A stretch of 64,000 bases of DNA from Massilia sp. ST3 (lineage in GTDB: Bacteria; Pseudomonadota; Gammaproteobacteria; Burkholderiales; Burkholderiaceae_D), in the NCBI RefSeq assembly GCF_018119405.1, contig NZ_JAGPWC010000001.1:1-64000 (forward strand), written 5' to 3'. Under the pieces are notes generated by a model that was not told the origin of the DNA, did no database searches, and saw nothing but the letters and a program-made list of their open reading frames with translations. A program made the position numbers and the translations under genes. Positions 10,391 through 18,688 of the stretch are shown in pieces (positions within the stretch are counted from its first letter, which is position 1; each line of letters begins with the position of its first letter).

Positions 10391-11431
10391 TTACAGCACG
10401 GCGATCGACTGCTCCGCCAGCGCCATCAGCTTGGCGCAGTTCTCGCTGCGTTCCGAAAACTCCTTCCACGCCGTGGTGCGCGCCACGGCCTGCCACTTGC
10501 GCAGGGAATCCGTGTTCATGTCGATTACCCGGGCGCCGGCGCGGCGATATACCGCCGCCACCGCCGCGTCGTCGGCGCGCGCGGCGCGCAGCGCGAACTT
10601 TTCCATGTCCGCGCCCACCGCCATGATCGCGGCTTGCTGCTGCTTCGGCAGGCGGTCGAACACCGTGCGCGACATCATCAGCGGTTCGAACATGAACCAG
10701 TAGGAACCGCCGCGCGCCGTGGTCAGCGACTTGGCCGACTCGTGCAGGCGGAAGGAGATCAGCGAGGTCGACGAGGTCAGCGCCGCGTCCAGGCTACCGC
10801 TGCGCAGCGCCGCCTGGATCTCGTTGGACGGCAGCTCGACCACGGTCGCACCCGCGTCGCGCAGCAGCTGGTCCATCTCGCGCGAGCCGCCGCGCACCTT
10901 GAGGCCGCGCGCGTCCTCGGGTTCGACGATCGGCGCGCCGCGCGACGCGACGCCGCCAGCCTGCCAGATCCAGCTCACGATCACCAGGCCCTGTTCGGCC
11001 AGGATGCGCGACAGCTCGCGCCCCACCGGGGCGTCCTTCCACGCGTAACCCTGCTCATACGAGGTCACCAGGGCCGGCATCAGACCGATGTTGGCCTCCG
11101 GCGCCTCGGCCCCGGCGTAGGACAGCGGCACCAGGGCCATGTCCAGGGAGCCGCCCTTGAGCGCCCCGAACTGGGCGTTGGCGCCCATCAGGCTGGATTC
11201 GGGATAGATCGAGAATTTCAAACCGCCTCGGGTGCGCTTCTCGACCTCGGCCGCGAACATGCGGCACAGCCGGTCACGGAAGTCGCCCTGGGCGATGCTG
11301 CCGCCCGGGAATTGATGGGAGATCTTGAGATTGCCCGGCTGCGCCCATGCGGACTGCATCCAGAGCGGACTGGTCGCGATTGCGCCCAGCATTGCCCTAC
11401 GGGTCATTGCTGACCTGTTCATTACCGACAT
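10391..11431 (-). CDS. TRAP transporter solute-binding protein, DctP family (orphan)
   Basis: Periplasmic binding protein of a TRAP uptake system for an organic acid-like solute. The 346-residue protein starts with a signal peptide containing twin arginine (MTRRAMLGAIATS, cleavage after SAWA), consistent with Tat or Sec export. The DctP fold follows, with recognisable segments ISHQFPGGS, DARGLKVR and the Arg-containing ligand strand RGGSREMDQ. The start at 11431 was chosen because GGAGG lies six bases upstream; the open frame runs to 11545. No DctQ or DctM membrane subunits are nearby, so it must work with subunits encoded elsewhere or have another role. The solute cannot be read from sequence. 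Confidence 0.85.
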   Translation of the reverse strand: MSVMNRSAMTRRAMLGAIATSPLWMQSAWAQPGNLKISHQFPGGSIAQGDFRDRLCRMFAAEVEKRTRGGLKFSIYPESSLMGANAQFGALKGGSLDMALVPLSYAGAEAPEANIGLMPALVTSYEQGYAWKDAPVGRELSRILAEQGLVIVSWIWQAGGVASRGAPIVEPEDARGLKVRGGSREMDQLLRDAGATVVELPSNEIQAALRSGSLDAALTSSTSLISFRLHESAKSLTTARGGSYWFMFEPLMMSRTVFDRLPKQQQAAIMAVGADMEKFALRAARADDAAVAAVYRRAGARVIDMNTDSLRKWQAVARTTAWKEFSERSENCAKLMALAEQSIAVL

Positions 11432-11517
11432 ACACATCCTCCAAGATGTTTTAACGGACTGCCGCAAATCGTGGCCCCTCGTCGAGCGGGGGCGCATCGT
11501 CTGCACTGGCGGGTACA

Positions 11518-11545
11518 AGAATATTCCTGCTGTCTTTATTGTCAA
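11518..11545 (-). promoter_or_regulatory. Promoter for the TRAP binding-protein gene
   Basis: On the minus strand, TTGACA (11545-11540), a 16-bp spacer and TATTCT (11523-11518), about 85 bases before the start codon in an A+T-rich spacer. Confidence 0.55.
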
Positions 11546-11644
11546 GCAGAATCTTGCAGATATTACAAAGGCATATGCATGCCCGGGGCGCAGTATGGCG
11601 CGCCGGGGCAGTCCGTGTATTGACGCGGGAGGAGTGTGGTCCGT

Positions 11645-11884
11645 TCAGCGCCGCGGCTTGGCGGCCGGCTCGCCGTCCTCGCACAGGGCGCAGGCGGCGC
11701 CGCGCCGGGCCTGGCGGTAGCGCGAGGCGACGAAGATCGCCGCCGCCGCGCAGGACCAGCCGAGCGTCGCGGGCCAGGTGTCGGCAAGGCTGTCGCCGCG
11801 CAGCCAGTCGACCAGGGCAAGCAGGAGGAACATGGTGCTGGAAGCCAGGAGATACTGGCCGGCCCAATAAGAGAACGGTCGCAT
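11645..11884 (-). CDS. Small two-helix membrane protein, function unknown
   Basis: A 79-residue product starting MRPFSYWAGQYLL, with two hydrophobic segments (about residues 8-25 and 35-52) and a basic, Cys-containing tail (RRGAACALCEDGEPAAKPRR). AAGGA six bases before ATG 11884 supports the start; an in-frame upstream ATG at 11929 would overlap the hydrolase gene. It lies 10 bases after the end of the alpha/beta hydrolase gene, so it is probably the last gene of that operon. No family recognised; expected in the inner membrane. Confidence 0.6.
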   Translation of the reverse strand: MRPFSYWAGQYLLASSTMFLLLALVDWLRGDSLADTWPATLGWSCAAAAIFVASRYRQARRGAACALCEDGEPAAKPRR

Positions 11885-11894
11885 GGTGGATCCT

Positions 11895-12830
11895 TTATGA
11901 ACGGCGGTTGAGGAAACGGATGAGGGCATCGGCCAGCGCGTCGGGCTGGTCGATCATCAGAAAGTGGCGGGCCGGTGCAACCGGCAGCAGCTCGGCGGAC
12001 GGCAGGCCGGGCAGCAGGCTGCGGTAGTGCTCCACCTTGGCGGCGGCGGTGAGCTGGTCCTGGCTGGCGTCCGGTTCGAAATAGGGCACCAGCACCAGCA
12101 CCGGCGCGCTGATCTTCGCCAGGCTCGGGCGCAGGTCCAGGGCCAGCAGGTCGGCCATGTAGGCGCCGACGGCGGCGCGGTCGCTGCGCAGCAGGAGCGG
12201 GGTCAGGTCGTCGGCCTTGCCCATGTCGAGTACGCCCTGGCCGCGCATATACTGCCGCTGCTGCTCGGCGTAGGCGCCGGGCGCCGCCGCCGCCATCCTG
12301 GCCTGCATGCCGGCGGCCATCTGCGGCCGCTGGGCCGGGTCCAGGCCCTCGGTGCCGGGGAAGACCGGCAAGCCGTCGAGCGAAACCACGCCGCCGACCC
12401 TGGCGCCCAGGTCGGCCGCCACCGCGAAGGCCAGCGCGCCGCCCATGCTGTGGCCGATCAGCACCGGCTGGTCGAGGCGCCGGCTGCCGACCAGCTCGCG
12501 CAAGGCCTCCCGTGCGCCCTCGAAGGGCGCGCCGCCAGGAGCCGGACGGCCGTCGAAGCCGGGCAGGGTGACCACGTACAGCGTGTGCTCGCCGCCGAAG
12601 CGGCGGATGATGTCCTGCCACACCCAGGGGCCGCTGGCCAGGCCGGGAATCAGGACCAGGGGACGGCCACCCCTGCCGTGGCGTTCGACCAGCATGCCCT
12701 TGATCTCGAAGCGCTCGGCCGGCGCGATGGCCACGGCGAAGCGGTTGACGGAAGGCGCGGCGCCCTGGGCCGAAGCCGCCAAGGGAAGTGCCGTGGCCAG
12801 TGCCATGGCGAACAGGATCGAAGCTTTCAT
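11895..12830 (-). CDS. Secreted alpha/beta hydrolase
   Basis: A 311-residue hydrolase of the alpha/beta fold with an N-terminal signal peptide (about 1-21, ending AASAQG). The nucleophile elbow GHSMGG holds Ser at about residue 127, and HG-type oxyanion residues lie in LVLIPGLASGPWVW. The acid is probably in the LVPYFEPD strand and the histidine in APARHFLMIDQP near the C-terminus. This fits esterase or lipase-like activity in the periplasm; the substrate is unknown. It overlaps the XRE gene by four bases, so it is part of a minus-strand operon with the membrane-protein/XRE pair and the small membrane protein downstream. Confidence 0.85.
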   Translation of the reverse strand: MKASILFAMALATALPLAASAQGAAPSVNRFAVAIAPAERFEIKGMLVERHGRGGRPLVLIPGLASGPWVWQDIIRRFGGEHTLYVVTLPGFDGRPAPGGAPFEGAREALRELVGSRRLDQPVLIGHSMGGALAFAVAADLGARVGGVVSLDGLPVFPGTEGLDPAQRPQMAAGMQARMAAAAPGAYAEQQRQYMRGQGVLDMGKADDLTPLLLRSDRAAVGAYMADLLALDLRPSLAKISAPVLVLVPYFEPDASQDQLTAAAKVEHYRSLLPGLPSAELLPVAPARHFLMIDQPDALADALIRFLNRRS

Positions 12831-13030
12831 GCGGTCTCCGGGTCGGGTGAAAAGATGGCCTCGACGGGGAGGCCGAACAGGCGGGCGATGGCGAAGGCCA
12901 GCGGCAGGCTGGGATCGTAGCGCCCGGTCTCGATCGCGTTCACGCTCTGGCGCGAGACGTCGAGCTGCTGCGCCAGGTCGGCCTGGCTCCAGCCGCGCTC
13001 GGCACGCAGTTCGCGGATGCGGTTCCTCAT
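12827..13030 (-). CDS. Small XRE-family (HTH_3) transcriptional regulator
   Basis: A 67-residue protein that is almost entirely one helix-turn-helix of the XRE class: IRELRAERGWSQADLAQQL, then DVSRQSVNAIETGRYDPSLP. It resembles the Cro-like regulators paired with small membrane proteins (YozG/immunity-repressor type). ATG 13030 overlaps the stop of the upstream membrane-protein gene (ATGA) and its own stop overlaps the hydrolase start, so the genes are translationally coupled. It probably represses the operon through the duplicated operator at 13443-13500. Confidence 0.9.
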   Translation of the reverse strand: MRNRIRELRAERGWSQADLAQQLDVSRQSVNAIETGRYDPSLPLAFAIARLFGLPVEAIFSPDPETA

Positions 13031-13425
13031 TGGTCCACAGCGCGGTTCAGCAGGCGGCGCAGCGCGCACACCAGCACCGTCGCGCCGCACAGCACGCACC
13101 AGACGCTGAACATCGACAGGCGCGGGAAGCCGGCGGTCTCGAGGAAACCGTAGGTGAAGCTCAGGCCCGCCGTGATCGCGGCGGCCAGGGCGACCGATTC
13201 CAGCAGGAAGCGGCGGATGTATTCGTCGACCCGCGCGAAGTGGCGCGCGATGGCCCACAGGGCCAGGCCGAAACCGAGCATCGGCGAGAGCAGCACCAGG
13301 GTGCGCGGCAAGCCTTCGTCCATCGGCCGGCCCAGGCGGATCGCGGCCACCAGCAGCACCGTATATAACAGGAGTGATGCTCCCAGCTCCTTCAGGTAAG
13401 CCTTTGCGACACGCTGCTCATGCAT
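13027..13425 (-). CDS. Four-helix membrane protein paired with the XRE regulator
   Basis: A 132-residue integral membrane protein with four predicted transmembrane segments (about residues 15-33, 43-60, 77-95 and 104-122) separated by short charged loops. It resembles DUF2178-type proteins that commonly precede a tiny XRE regulator in one operon; function unknown. ATG 13425 was chosen. An in-frame GTG at 13437 would add four residues and neither start has a strong ribosome-binding site. First gene of the operon, 18 bases after the first operator copy. Confidence 0.75.
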   Translation of the reverse strand: MHEQRVAKAYLKELGASLLLYTVLLVAAIRLGRPMDEGLPRTLVLLSPMLGFGLALWAIARHFARVDEYIRRFLLESVALAAAITAGLSFTYGFLETAGFPRLSMFSVWCVLCGATVLVCALRRLLNRAVDQ

Positions 13426-13442
13426 GATGACACTCACGAGTT

Positions 13443-13500
13443 AGTAAAGTATGCTTGACATCGTAGGACGACAAACGGGCCGTGTCAAGCAAACTTTACA
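13443..13500 (-). promoter_or_regulatory. Promoter with two inverted operator copies upstream of the membrane protein/XRE operon
   Basis: The minus strand has TTGACA (13488-13483), a 17-bp spacer and TACGAT (13465-13460). Two copies of an 18-bp near-palindrome, TGTCAAGCAAACTTTACA (13483-13500) and its inverted form with one change (13443-13460), flank the spacer. One copy covers the -35 and the other abuts the -10. This is the layout expected for repression by the small XRE protein of the operon. Confidence 0.65.
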
Positions 13501-13559
13501 CGATGCTCCAGGGCCGCAAACTCGACTACAATGCTGCTCCCTCGTTCGACTATCCTGCC

Positions 13560-14819
13560 ATGCCCCAGCTTTCCCCAGCATCTCTTCGCGTCGCCGTCAT
13601 TGGCGGCGGCCCCGCAGGCCTGATGGCGGCCGAGGTGCTGGCCGAAGGCGGCGTGCAGGTCGATGTGTACGATGCCATGCCTTCGGTGGGGCGTAAATTT
13701 CTGCTGGCCGGCAAGGGCGGCATGAACATCACCCATTCCGAGCCCTATGCCGGCTTCGTGGCCCGTTATCGGGGCCGCAGCGAGCAGGTCGGGCGCTGGC
13801 TGGACGCCTTCACGCCGGACCAGGTGCGCGCCTGGATCCATGGCCTGGGCGTCGACACCTTCGTCGGCAGCTCCGGCCGGGTGTTCCCGACCGATATGAA
13901 GGCCGCGCCCCTGCTGCGGGCGTGGCTGCACCGCCTGCGCGAAGCCGGCGTGGGTTTCCACATGCGCCACCGCTGGACCGGCTGGGAGGATGGCTGCCTG
14001 GGTCGCCGCCTACGTATGGCGACGCCCGAGGGCGAGCGGCTGGCCGAGGCGGACGCCGTGATCCTGGCCCTCGGCGGCGCCAGCTGGGCGCGGCTCGGCT
14101 CGGACGGCGCCTGGGCGCCGCTGCTGGCCGAGCGCGGCGTGGAGGTGGCGCCGCTGGTCCCCGCCAACTGCGGGTTCGATACCGCCTGGAGCGAGCATTT
14201 CAGCAGCCGCCACGCGGGCGCACCCCTGACCACGGTGGCCCTGGCCTGCCGTGGCGACGGCGGAGAACTACTGCGCCGCAAGGGCCAGTTCGTGGTGACC
14301 CAGACCGGTATCGAGGGCAGCCTGGTGTACGCGCTCTCGGCGCCGCTGCGCGACCAGATCGCCCGCGACGGCGACACCACCGTCTGGATCGACCTGGCGC
14401 CGGACCACAGCGCGGAGCGGGTGCTGGCCGAGGTGACGCATCCGCGCGGCTCGCGCTCGATGGCTAGTCACCTGCAGAGCCGCCTGGGCCTCAAGGGCGT
14501 CAAGGCGGGCCTGCTGCGCGAATGCCTGCCGGCCGAGGCGTATGCCGATCCGGCGCGCCTTGCCGCCGCGATCAAGGCGTTGCCGCTCAAGCTCTTGCGC
14601 CCGCGTCCGATCGACGAGGCGATCAGCAGCGCCGGCGGGGTGCGCTTCGACGCCCTGGACGGTACAAGCAGCATGCTGCGCGCCCTTCCGGGCGTGTTCG
14701 TCGCGGGCGAGATGGTGGACTGGGAAGCGCCGACCGGCGGCTACCTGCTGACCGCCTGCTTCGCCGGCGGCAGGGCGGCCGCGAGGGATGCGCTGGCCTG
14801 GCTGGCGGCGCGGGCGTAG
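13560..14819 (+). CDS. FAD-dependent oxidoreductase, HI0933/BaiN-like (TIGR03862 type)
   Basis: A 419-residue flavoprotein. The FAD dinucleotide-binding motif VAVIGGGPAGL is at about residues 11-21, followed by the family signature GRKFLLAGKGGMNITHSE. It ends with a FAD-contacting GVFVAGEMVDWEAPTGGY segment near the C-terminus. Substrate and physiological role are not established for this subfamily. The start is uncertain: ATG 13560 sits just before the Rossmann strand but has no good ribosome-binding site, and GTG 13482 would lie inside the operator of the divergent operon. The last 79 bases overlap the convergent membrane-protein gene. Confidence 0.85.
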   Translation: MPQLSPASLRVAVIGGGPAGLMAAEVLAEGGVQVDVYDAMPSVGRKFLLAGKGGMNITHSEPYAGFVARYRGRSEQVGRWLDAFTPDQVRAWIHGLGVDTFVGSSGRVFPTDMKAAPLLRAWLHRLREAGVGFHMRHRWTGWEDGCLGRRLRMATPEGERLAEADAVILALGGASWARLGSDGAWAPLLAERGVEVAPLVPANCGFDTAWSEHFSSRHAGAPLTTVALACRGDGGELLRRKGQFVVTQTGIEGSLVYALSAPLRDQIARDGDTTVWIDLAPDHSAERVLAEVTHPRGSRSMASHLQSRLGLKGVKAGLLRECLPAEAYADPARLAAAIKALPLKLLRPRPIDEAISSAGGVRFDALDGTSSMLRALPGVFVAGEMVDWEAPTGGYLLTACFAGGRAAARDALAWLAARA

Positions 14820-15286
14820 GCGCGCAGGTCGCGCCCCAGCGCACCCAGGAAGCAGCCGTTCAGGACCCCGAACAGGGCGCACAGGACAAGCCCGAACGCC
14901 GCATCCTGGTGCAGCCTGGGCCCGATCGCCCAGGCCACCGAGGCCGCATACTTGATTACGAACACCCCCAGCATCAGCGCCAGCGGCGCCGCGCTGCCGC
15001 GCATGCGCACGCCGTCCGCGGCGGCCACGATGCGGCTTGTCCCGAAGCGCCAGACCAGCGCCGTCGCCGCCCCCGCGCCGAGCAGCCAGGCGGCCAGCGG
15101 CGGTCCGCCGAGTCCGAATTTGGCGGCGATGTCCTGCGCCGAGAGGCCCAGCATCAGGAGCGGGATCACCAGCAGGCGACGCGGCGTCATGGGGCGTTCG
15201 CGCATGGCGGCCAGGCCGCGGTAGACCAGGAAGGCGAGAAGGGCCCAGACGTAGAGGGGTGTGTGGATCAGGATCTGGATCAGCAT
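14741..15286 (-). CDS. Five-helix membrane protein of unknown function
   Basis: A 181-residue integral membrane protein with hydrophobic segments at about 6-24, 38-55, 63-80, 100-120 and 130-150. It resembles the DUF6622 group; function unknown. Its 3' end overlaps the flavoprotein gene by 79 bases on the other strand. The overlap is plausible because both frames keep family-like sequence to their ends, but the C-terminal 25 residues here (Ala-rich, low complexity) could reflect a lost stop. Confidence 0.7.
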   Translation of the reverse strand: MLIQILIHTPLYVWALLAFLVYRGLAAMRERPMTPRRLLVIPLLMLGLSAQDIAAKFGLGGPPLAAWLLGAGAATALVWRFGTSRIVAAADGVRMRGSAAPLALMLGVFVIKYAASVAWAIGPRLHQDAAFGLVLCALFGVLNGCFLGALGRDLRAYARAASQASASLAAALPPAKQAVSR

Positions 15287-15431
15287 GGCAGGTTCCGGCT
15301 TGGGTTGAGTTGCCCTACCGTGCCAGCGCCCGCGCGGCGGCGGGAAGGATTGCGACGAAGCGCCCTGCGGCGGCGCGAGATGCGGCCAGGCGGCGCGAAG
15401 CGCTTGTACGCGCCGCCGGGACGAAACCGGA

Positions 15432-16238
15432 TTACTCTTCGAAGGACACGGTGCCGCTGCCGGTGCGGCTGACGCTGCGGTCGTCGGGATTGCCCAGCAC
15501 CTCGATGTCGCCGCTGCCGCTGACCGAGGCCATGACGGAGGCGCGTGCCTGCACGGTGCTGCTGCCGGAGCCGGTCTGCGACACGGTCACGCGCTGGGCA
15601 CGCAGGTCGCGGGCGTCGAACTGGCCGGAGCCGCTGGCGCGGGCGTCGAGTTCGCGCGCCGTGCCGACCACCGTCATGCGGCCCGACCCCATCAGTTCGG
15701 CCTCCACGCGGTCGATCGCGGCGCCGGCGTTGACATCCAGGTCGCCGCTGCCGTTCAGGCGCGATTCCACCTTGCGGAAGCGCCCGTTGAACTTGACGCT
15801 GCCCGAGCCGTCGAGCTTGACCTCGATACGCTCGCCCGAGAAGCCGTTGATGCTGCTGTCGCCGCTGCCGTCGATGGTGGCCGCGCTCAAGGATGGCAGC
15901 ACCAGTTCGACCTGGAGCGGCTCGCGGTGGCGCAGCACGATGCCGCGGATGCCGATGTTCAGCACCGCGCCCTCGGCGGTGATCTCGATATTGCTCAGCA
16001 GGCGCTGCTCGCCGCGCACCTTCATCGAGGGCGTCGCGCCGTAGCGCAGGTTCAGGTCGATCGGGCCGTTGAGTTCGATGGCGTTGACGTTGGGCGGCAC
16101 TTCGCGGGTTTCGCTCACCACCTGGCGGCCCTCGCTGGCGGCGCTGACGCCATTGGCGCGCAGCATGCTGTAGCTCAGGGCGACCAGTACGCAGGCCAGC
16201 AGCAGCAGGCTGAAGCCGATCTTGATTAATCCACGCAT
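15432..16238 (-). CDS. Exported GIN-domain (DUF2807) protein
   Basis: A 268-residue protein with a single N-terminal hydrophobic segment (about residues 5-25) acting as signal anchor or signal peptide. A GIN/DUF2807 beta-helix follows, recognised by regularly spaced GSG turns (DGSGDSSI, DGSGSVKF, NGSGDLDV, MGSGRMTV, SGSGQFDA, TGSGSSTV, SGSGDIEV, TGSGTVSF). Such proteins are predicted cell-envelope adhesion or scaffold proteins of unknown function. It lies eight bases after the DUF1700-like gene in the same direction; that pairing is a recurrent envelope-stress-like arrangement, although no PadR regulator is seen here. Confidence 0.85.
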   Translation of the reverse strand: MRGLIKIGFSLLLLACVLVALSYSMLRANGVSAASEGRQVVSETREVPPNVNAIELNGPIDLNLRYGATPSMKVRGEQRLLSNIEITAEGAVLNIGIRGIVLRHREPLQVELVLPSLSAATIDGSGDSSINGFSGERIEVKLDGSGSVKFNGRFRKVESRLNGSGDLDVNAGAAIDRVEAELMGSGRMTVVGTARELDARASGSGQFDARDLRAQRVTVSQTGSGSSTVQARASVMASVSGSGDIEVLGNPDDRSVSRTGSGTVSFEE

Positions 16239-16245
16239 GGCGTCC

Positions 16246-17034
16246 TCAGCTTCCCTTGAGCAGCGACAGGTTCATCTTCACGTAGCGGCGCACGCCGACG
16301 ATGGTGTACTTGGTGACCACGATCGAGATCAGGAACAGGGCGATCCCGCCCAATACCAGGCCGGAGCCGAACAGGGTCTGGGTGGTGCGCGATTCCGGAT
16401 CGAGGTCGGTGGTGATCTGGATCTTGCGCTCGGCCACGGCTTCGGCGCCGCGGATCACGCGCGAATGGGCCGGTTCGCCGTCCGTGTCCATGCCTTCCGT
16501 ATCGATGGGATCGGACGATTTTTCCTCGTACACATGGATGCCGGTCTCGCCGATCGAGATGCGGGTCTGCACCGCCTGGCGCTGGTGGCCGTCGTCGCTG
16601 ATGGTGACGCGGTGCAGCGGACCGTTGAGCACCAGCTCGTTGGCCCCGGCCAGGCCGCTGGCCGTGATCGCGATGCCGCCCACATAGAAGCCGAAGGCCG
16701 AGGCATACAGGGCCACCAGCAGCGAGGCATACACGGCCGCCGGGATGGCCATGAACAGGTTGAAGACCAGCAGGCCGGCGGCCGAGGCCACCATGCGCAG
16801 CATGTTGGTCGGGCTTTTCTTTTCCTTGAAAGCGTCCATGTGGACGCTGGCGCGCAGCGAGACCGCGACCTTGCGCGGGTCGCCCAGTTCGTCCGCGACT
16901 TCCTGCTCGCGGCGGCCGGCGGCGCTGCCGTCGACGAAACGCTGCTCGTACCAGGCCAGGGTCTTGGCCTGCGTCTCGGGCGGCAGGCCCAGCATGGCCC
17001 GCTTGAGCGCGTCGAGGTATTCCAGTTTACCCAT
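16246..17034 (-). CDS. DUF1700-like membrane protein with N-terminal helical domain
   Basis: A 262-residue protein. The N-terminal segment (GKLEYLDALKRAMLGLPPET and VADELGDPRKVA, about residues 2-60) is the helical HAAS/DUF1700 signature, usually cytoplasmic. Two hydrophobic segments follow (about 78-130), then a soluble region of about 80 residues and a final membrane helix (about 222-245). Function unknown; relatives are linked to GIN/DUF4097 proteins, as here. ATG 17034 fits the conserved start; the frame is open to 17082. It lies between the 53-aa gene and the GIN-domain gene. Confidence 0.75.
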   Translation of the reverse strand: MGKLEYLDALKRAMLGLPPETQAKTLAWYEQRFVDGSAAGRREQEVADELGDPRKVAVSLRASVHMDAFKEKKSPTNMLRMVASAAGLLVFNLFMAIPAAVYASLLVALYASAFGFYVGGIAITASGLAGANELVLNGPLHRVTISDDGHQRQAVQTRISIGETGIHVYEEKSSDPIDTEGMDTDGEPAHSRVIRGAEAVAERKIQITTDLDPESRTTQTLFGSGLVLGGIALFLISIVVTKYTIVGVRRYVKMNLSLLKGS

Positions 17035-17078
17035 TGGTCCGATTACTCCGTCCTGGTGCACGACATGCACGCTATGAA

Positions 17079-17240
17079 TCAATGATGGCCGACGACCGGA
17101 ATCGAGCTCAGCGCCATCGTGACGCCGTGGCCGGCGCCGCCGATGAGTTCCGGCTTGACCAGCACGGTAGTGCTGACGGCCACCAGGGCCAGCAGGGCCA
17201 GGGTGCGCAAACCGAGTTGCAGGCTGATATTCGTGTTCAT
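17079..17240 (-). CDS. 53-residue single-helix membrane or secreted peptide
   Basis: A short gene starting MNTNISLQLGLRTLALLALV, with GGAAG seven bases before ATG 17240. It has one hydrophobic segment (about residues 9-27) and a short Gly/His-rich tail ending VVGHH. It lies 32 bases after hpnE stops and 44 bases before the DUF1700-like start, all on the minus strand, so it is likely co-transcribed. No family recognised. The start, ribosome-binding site and fit in the gap argue that it is real. Confidence 0.6.
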   Translation of the reverse strand: MNTNISLQLGLRTLALLALVAVSTTVLVKPELIGGAGHGVTMALSSIPVVGHH

Positions 17241-17272
17241 GGTCGTCTTCCGCAAGACTTGTTTCGATGGTG

Positions 17273-18688
17273 CTACCTTACGGAATCCGGCTCCCGGGCG
17301 CCATCGGCGTGCGACAGGCTGCGCTTTTCGCGGGGCAGGGCGGCGTAGGCGCGGATGGCCGTCGCCGCGCCGGCCCCGCTGCGCACCGCCGTTTCCAGGG
17401 TGGCCGGGTAGTCGCTGGCCGTATAGTCGCCCGCCAGCAGCACGCCCGGCAGGGGCGTCACATTGCCCGGGCGCACCAGGCCGGGGGCGCAGGAGAAGGT
17501 GGCGCGCTTCTCGGTGATCACCTGCGACCATGCCGGTTTGGCAAGTGTTTCATTTTTGAAATCCTGCGCCAGCTGGGCAGCGATGGCGGCCGCCAGGGCA
17601 TCCTGGGGCAGGCTCGCGGCCTCGCCCGCGGCGCTGACGACCACCGCCAGCAAGCCATCCTGGGCGGGGTCGAGCTGGCCGCGGTCGAACACGAACTGGC
17701 CCCAGCGGCCGGCGGCCGGACCGTCTTCCAGTGCATAAAAGGGCAGGCCGAGGCGGGCGCCGGGTGCGTACTGCAGGTAGCAGGTGGCGATCGGCTCGTG
17801 GGTGAGGCCCTCCAGCTGGGCCGACAGCGCGCTGGCCGCCCCATGCGGCGCCAGCAAGGCGGCAGTCTGCCATGGCGGCGTGGCCAGCACGATCGCGTCG
17901 TAGGGTGCATCCGGCGTTTCCTGCGCGCCGAGTTCAGCGCGCCAGCGTCCGTCCGGCAAGGCCGCGAACCCTGCCAGCTTGACGCCGGTCCGCACATCCG
18001 CACCCTGGCGGCGCAGGTGCCCGGCCGCCGCTTCCGGGAACAGTGCGCCCATGGCCAGCCTTGGCAGCAGCATGTCCGATGCCGCGCGCCGCTTCGCGCC
18101 CAGGCTGTCGCGCAGCACGGCCAGGAAAACCTGGCTCGATGCGCGCTCCGGCGGGGTGTTCAGGGCGGCGATGCACAGGGGGCGCCACAGCAGGCGGTTC
18201 AGGCGGGGAGTCTGGTCGAAGCGCTCCAGCAGTTCGGCCACCGGGCAATCGGTGTACAGCTGCCAGCCCATCCAGCGCGCGGCCGTGGTGAAGCGCGCCA
18301 GCGCCATCTTGTCGGCGCGCGCCAGTCCCTTGGCTTTTAGCAGGGCGGCGAGCAGGTGCAGCGGGGCGGGCAGGCGCGGGGCGGCGAAGTCCATGCCGCC
18401 ATCCTGCGGATAGCGCATCTGCACGGGCAGGCGCAGCATGGCGCTCTCGGGATCGACACCGACCTTGCGCATCAGGCGCAGGGTTTCCCCGTAGGCGCCC
18501 AGCAGGATGTGCTGGCCGTTGTCCAGCATGTTGCCGCGCACCTCGACGCCGCGCGCGCGTCCGCCGAGGCTGCGCGCCGCTTCCACCAGGGTCACATGAT
18601 GGCCCTGGCCTTGCAGCTCCACCGCCGCGGCGCAGCCGGCCCAGCCGCCGCCTGCGACCAGGACCCGCAGCCCGCTAGCTGCGGACAT
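17273..18688 (-). CDS. hpnE: Hydroxysqualene dehydroxylase
   Basis: FAD-dependent amine-oxidase-like enzyme that reduces hydroxysqualene to squalene, the third step of the HpnCDE route from farnesyl diphosphate. The 471-residue protein has the N-terminal FAD motif VLVAGGGWAGCAAAVEL (about 9-25), the GGRA motif following it, and a C-terminal LAGDYTASDYPATLE FAD segment. It overlaps the 3' end of hpnD by 14 bases, and hpnC is further upstream, so the gene order follows the pathway. No squalene-hopene cyclase is in the window. Confidence 0.93.
   Translation of the reverse strand: MSAASGLRVLVAGGGWAGCAAAVELQGQGHHVTLVEAARSLGGRARGVEVRGNMLDNGQHILLGAYGETLRLMRKVGVDPESAMLRLPVQMRYPQDGGMDFAAPRLPAPLHLLAALLKAKGLARADKMALARFTTAARWMGWQLYTDCPVAELLERFDQTPRLNRLLWRPLCIAALNTPPERASSQVFLAVLRDSLGAKRRAASDMLLPRLAMGALFPEAAAGHLRRQGADVRTGVKLAGFAALPDGRWRAELGAQETPDAPYDAIVLATPPWQTAALLAPHGAASALSAQLEGLTHEPIATCYLQYAPGARLGLPFYALEDGPAAGRWGQFVFDRGQLDPAQDGLLAVVVSAAGEAASLPQDALAAAIAAQLAQDFKNETLAKPAWSQVITEKRATFSCAPGLVRPGNVTPLPGVLLAGDYTASDYPATLETAVRSGAGAATAIRAYAALPREKRSLSHADGAREPDSVR

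Noticed and set aside
14741-14819. Frameshift or misassembly suggested by the 79-base overlap of convergent genes
   Set aside because: Both frames remain open with plausible ends, and convergent overlaps of this size occur in compact GC-rich genomes.
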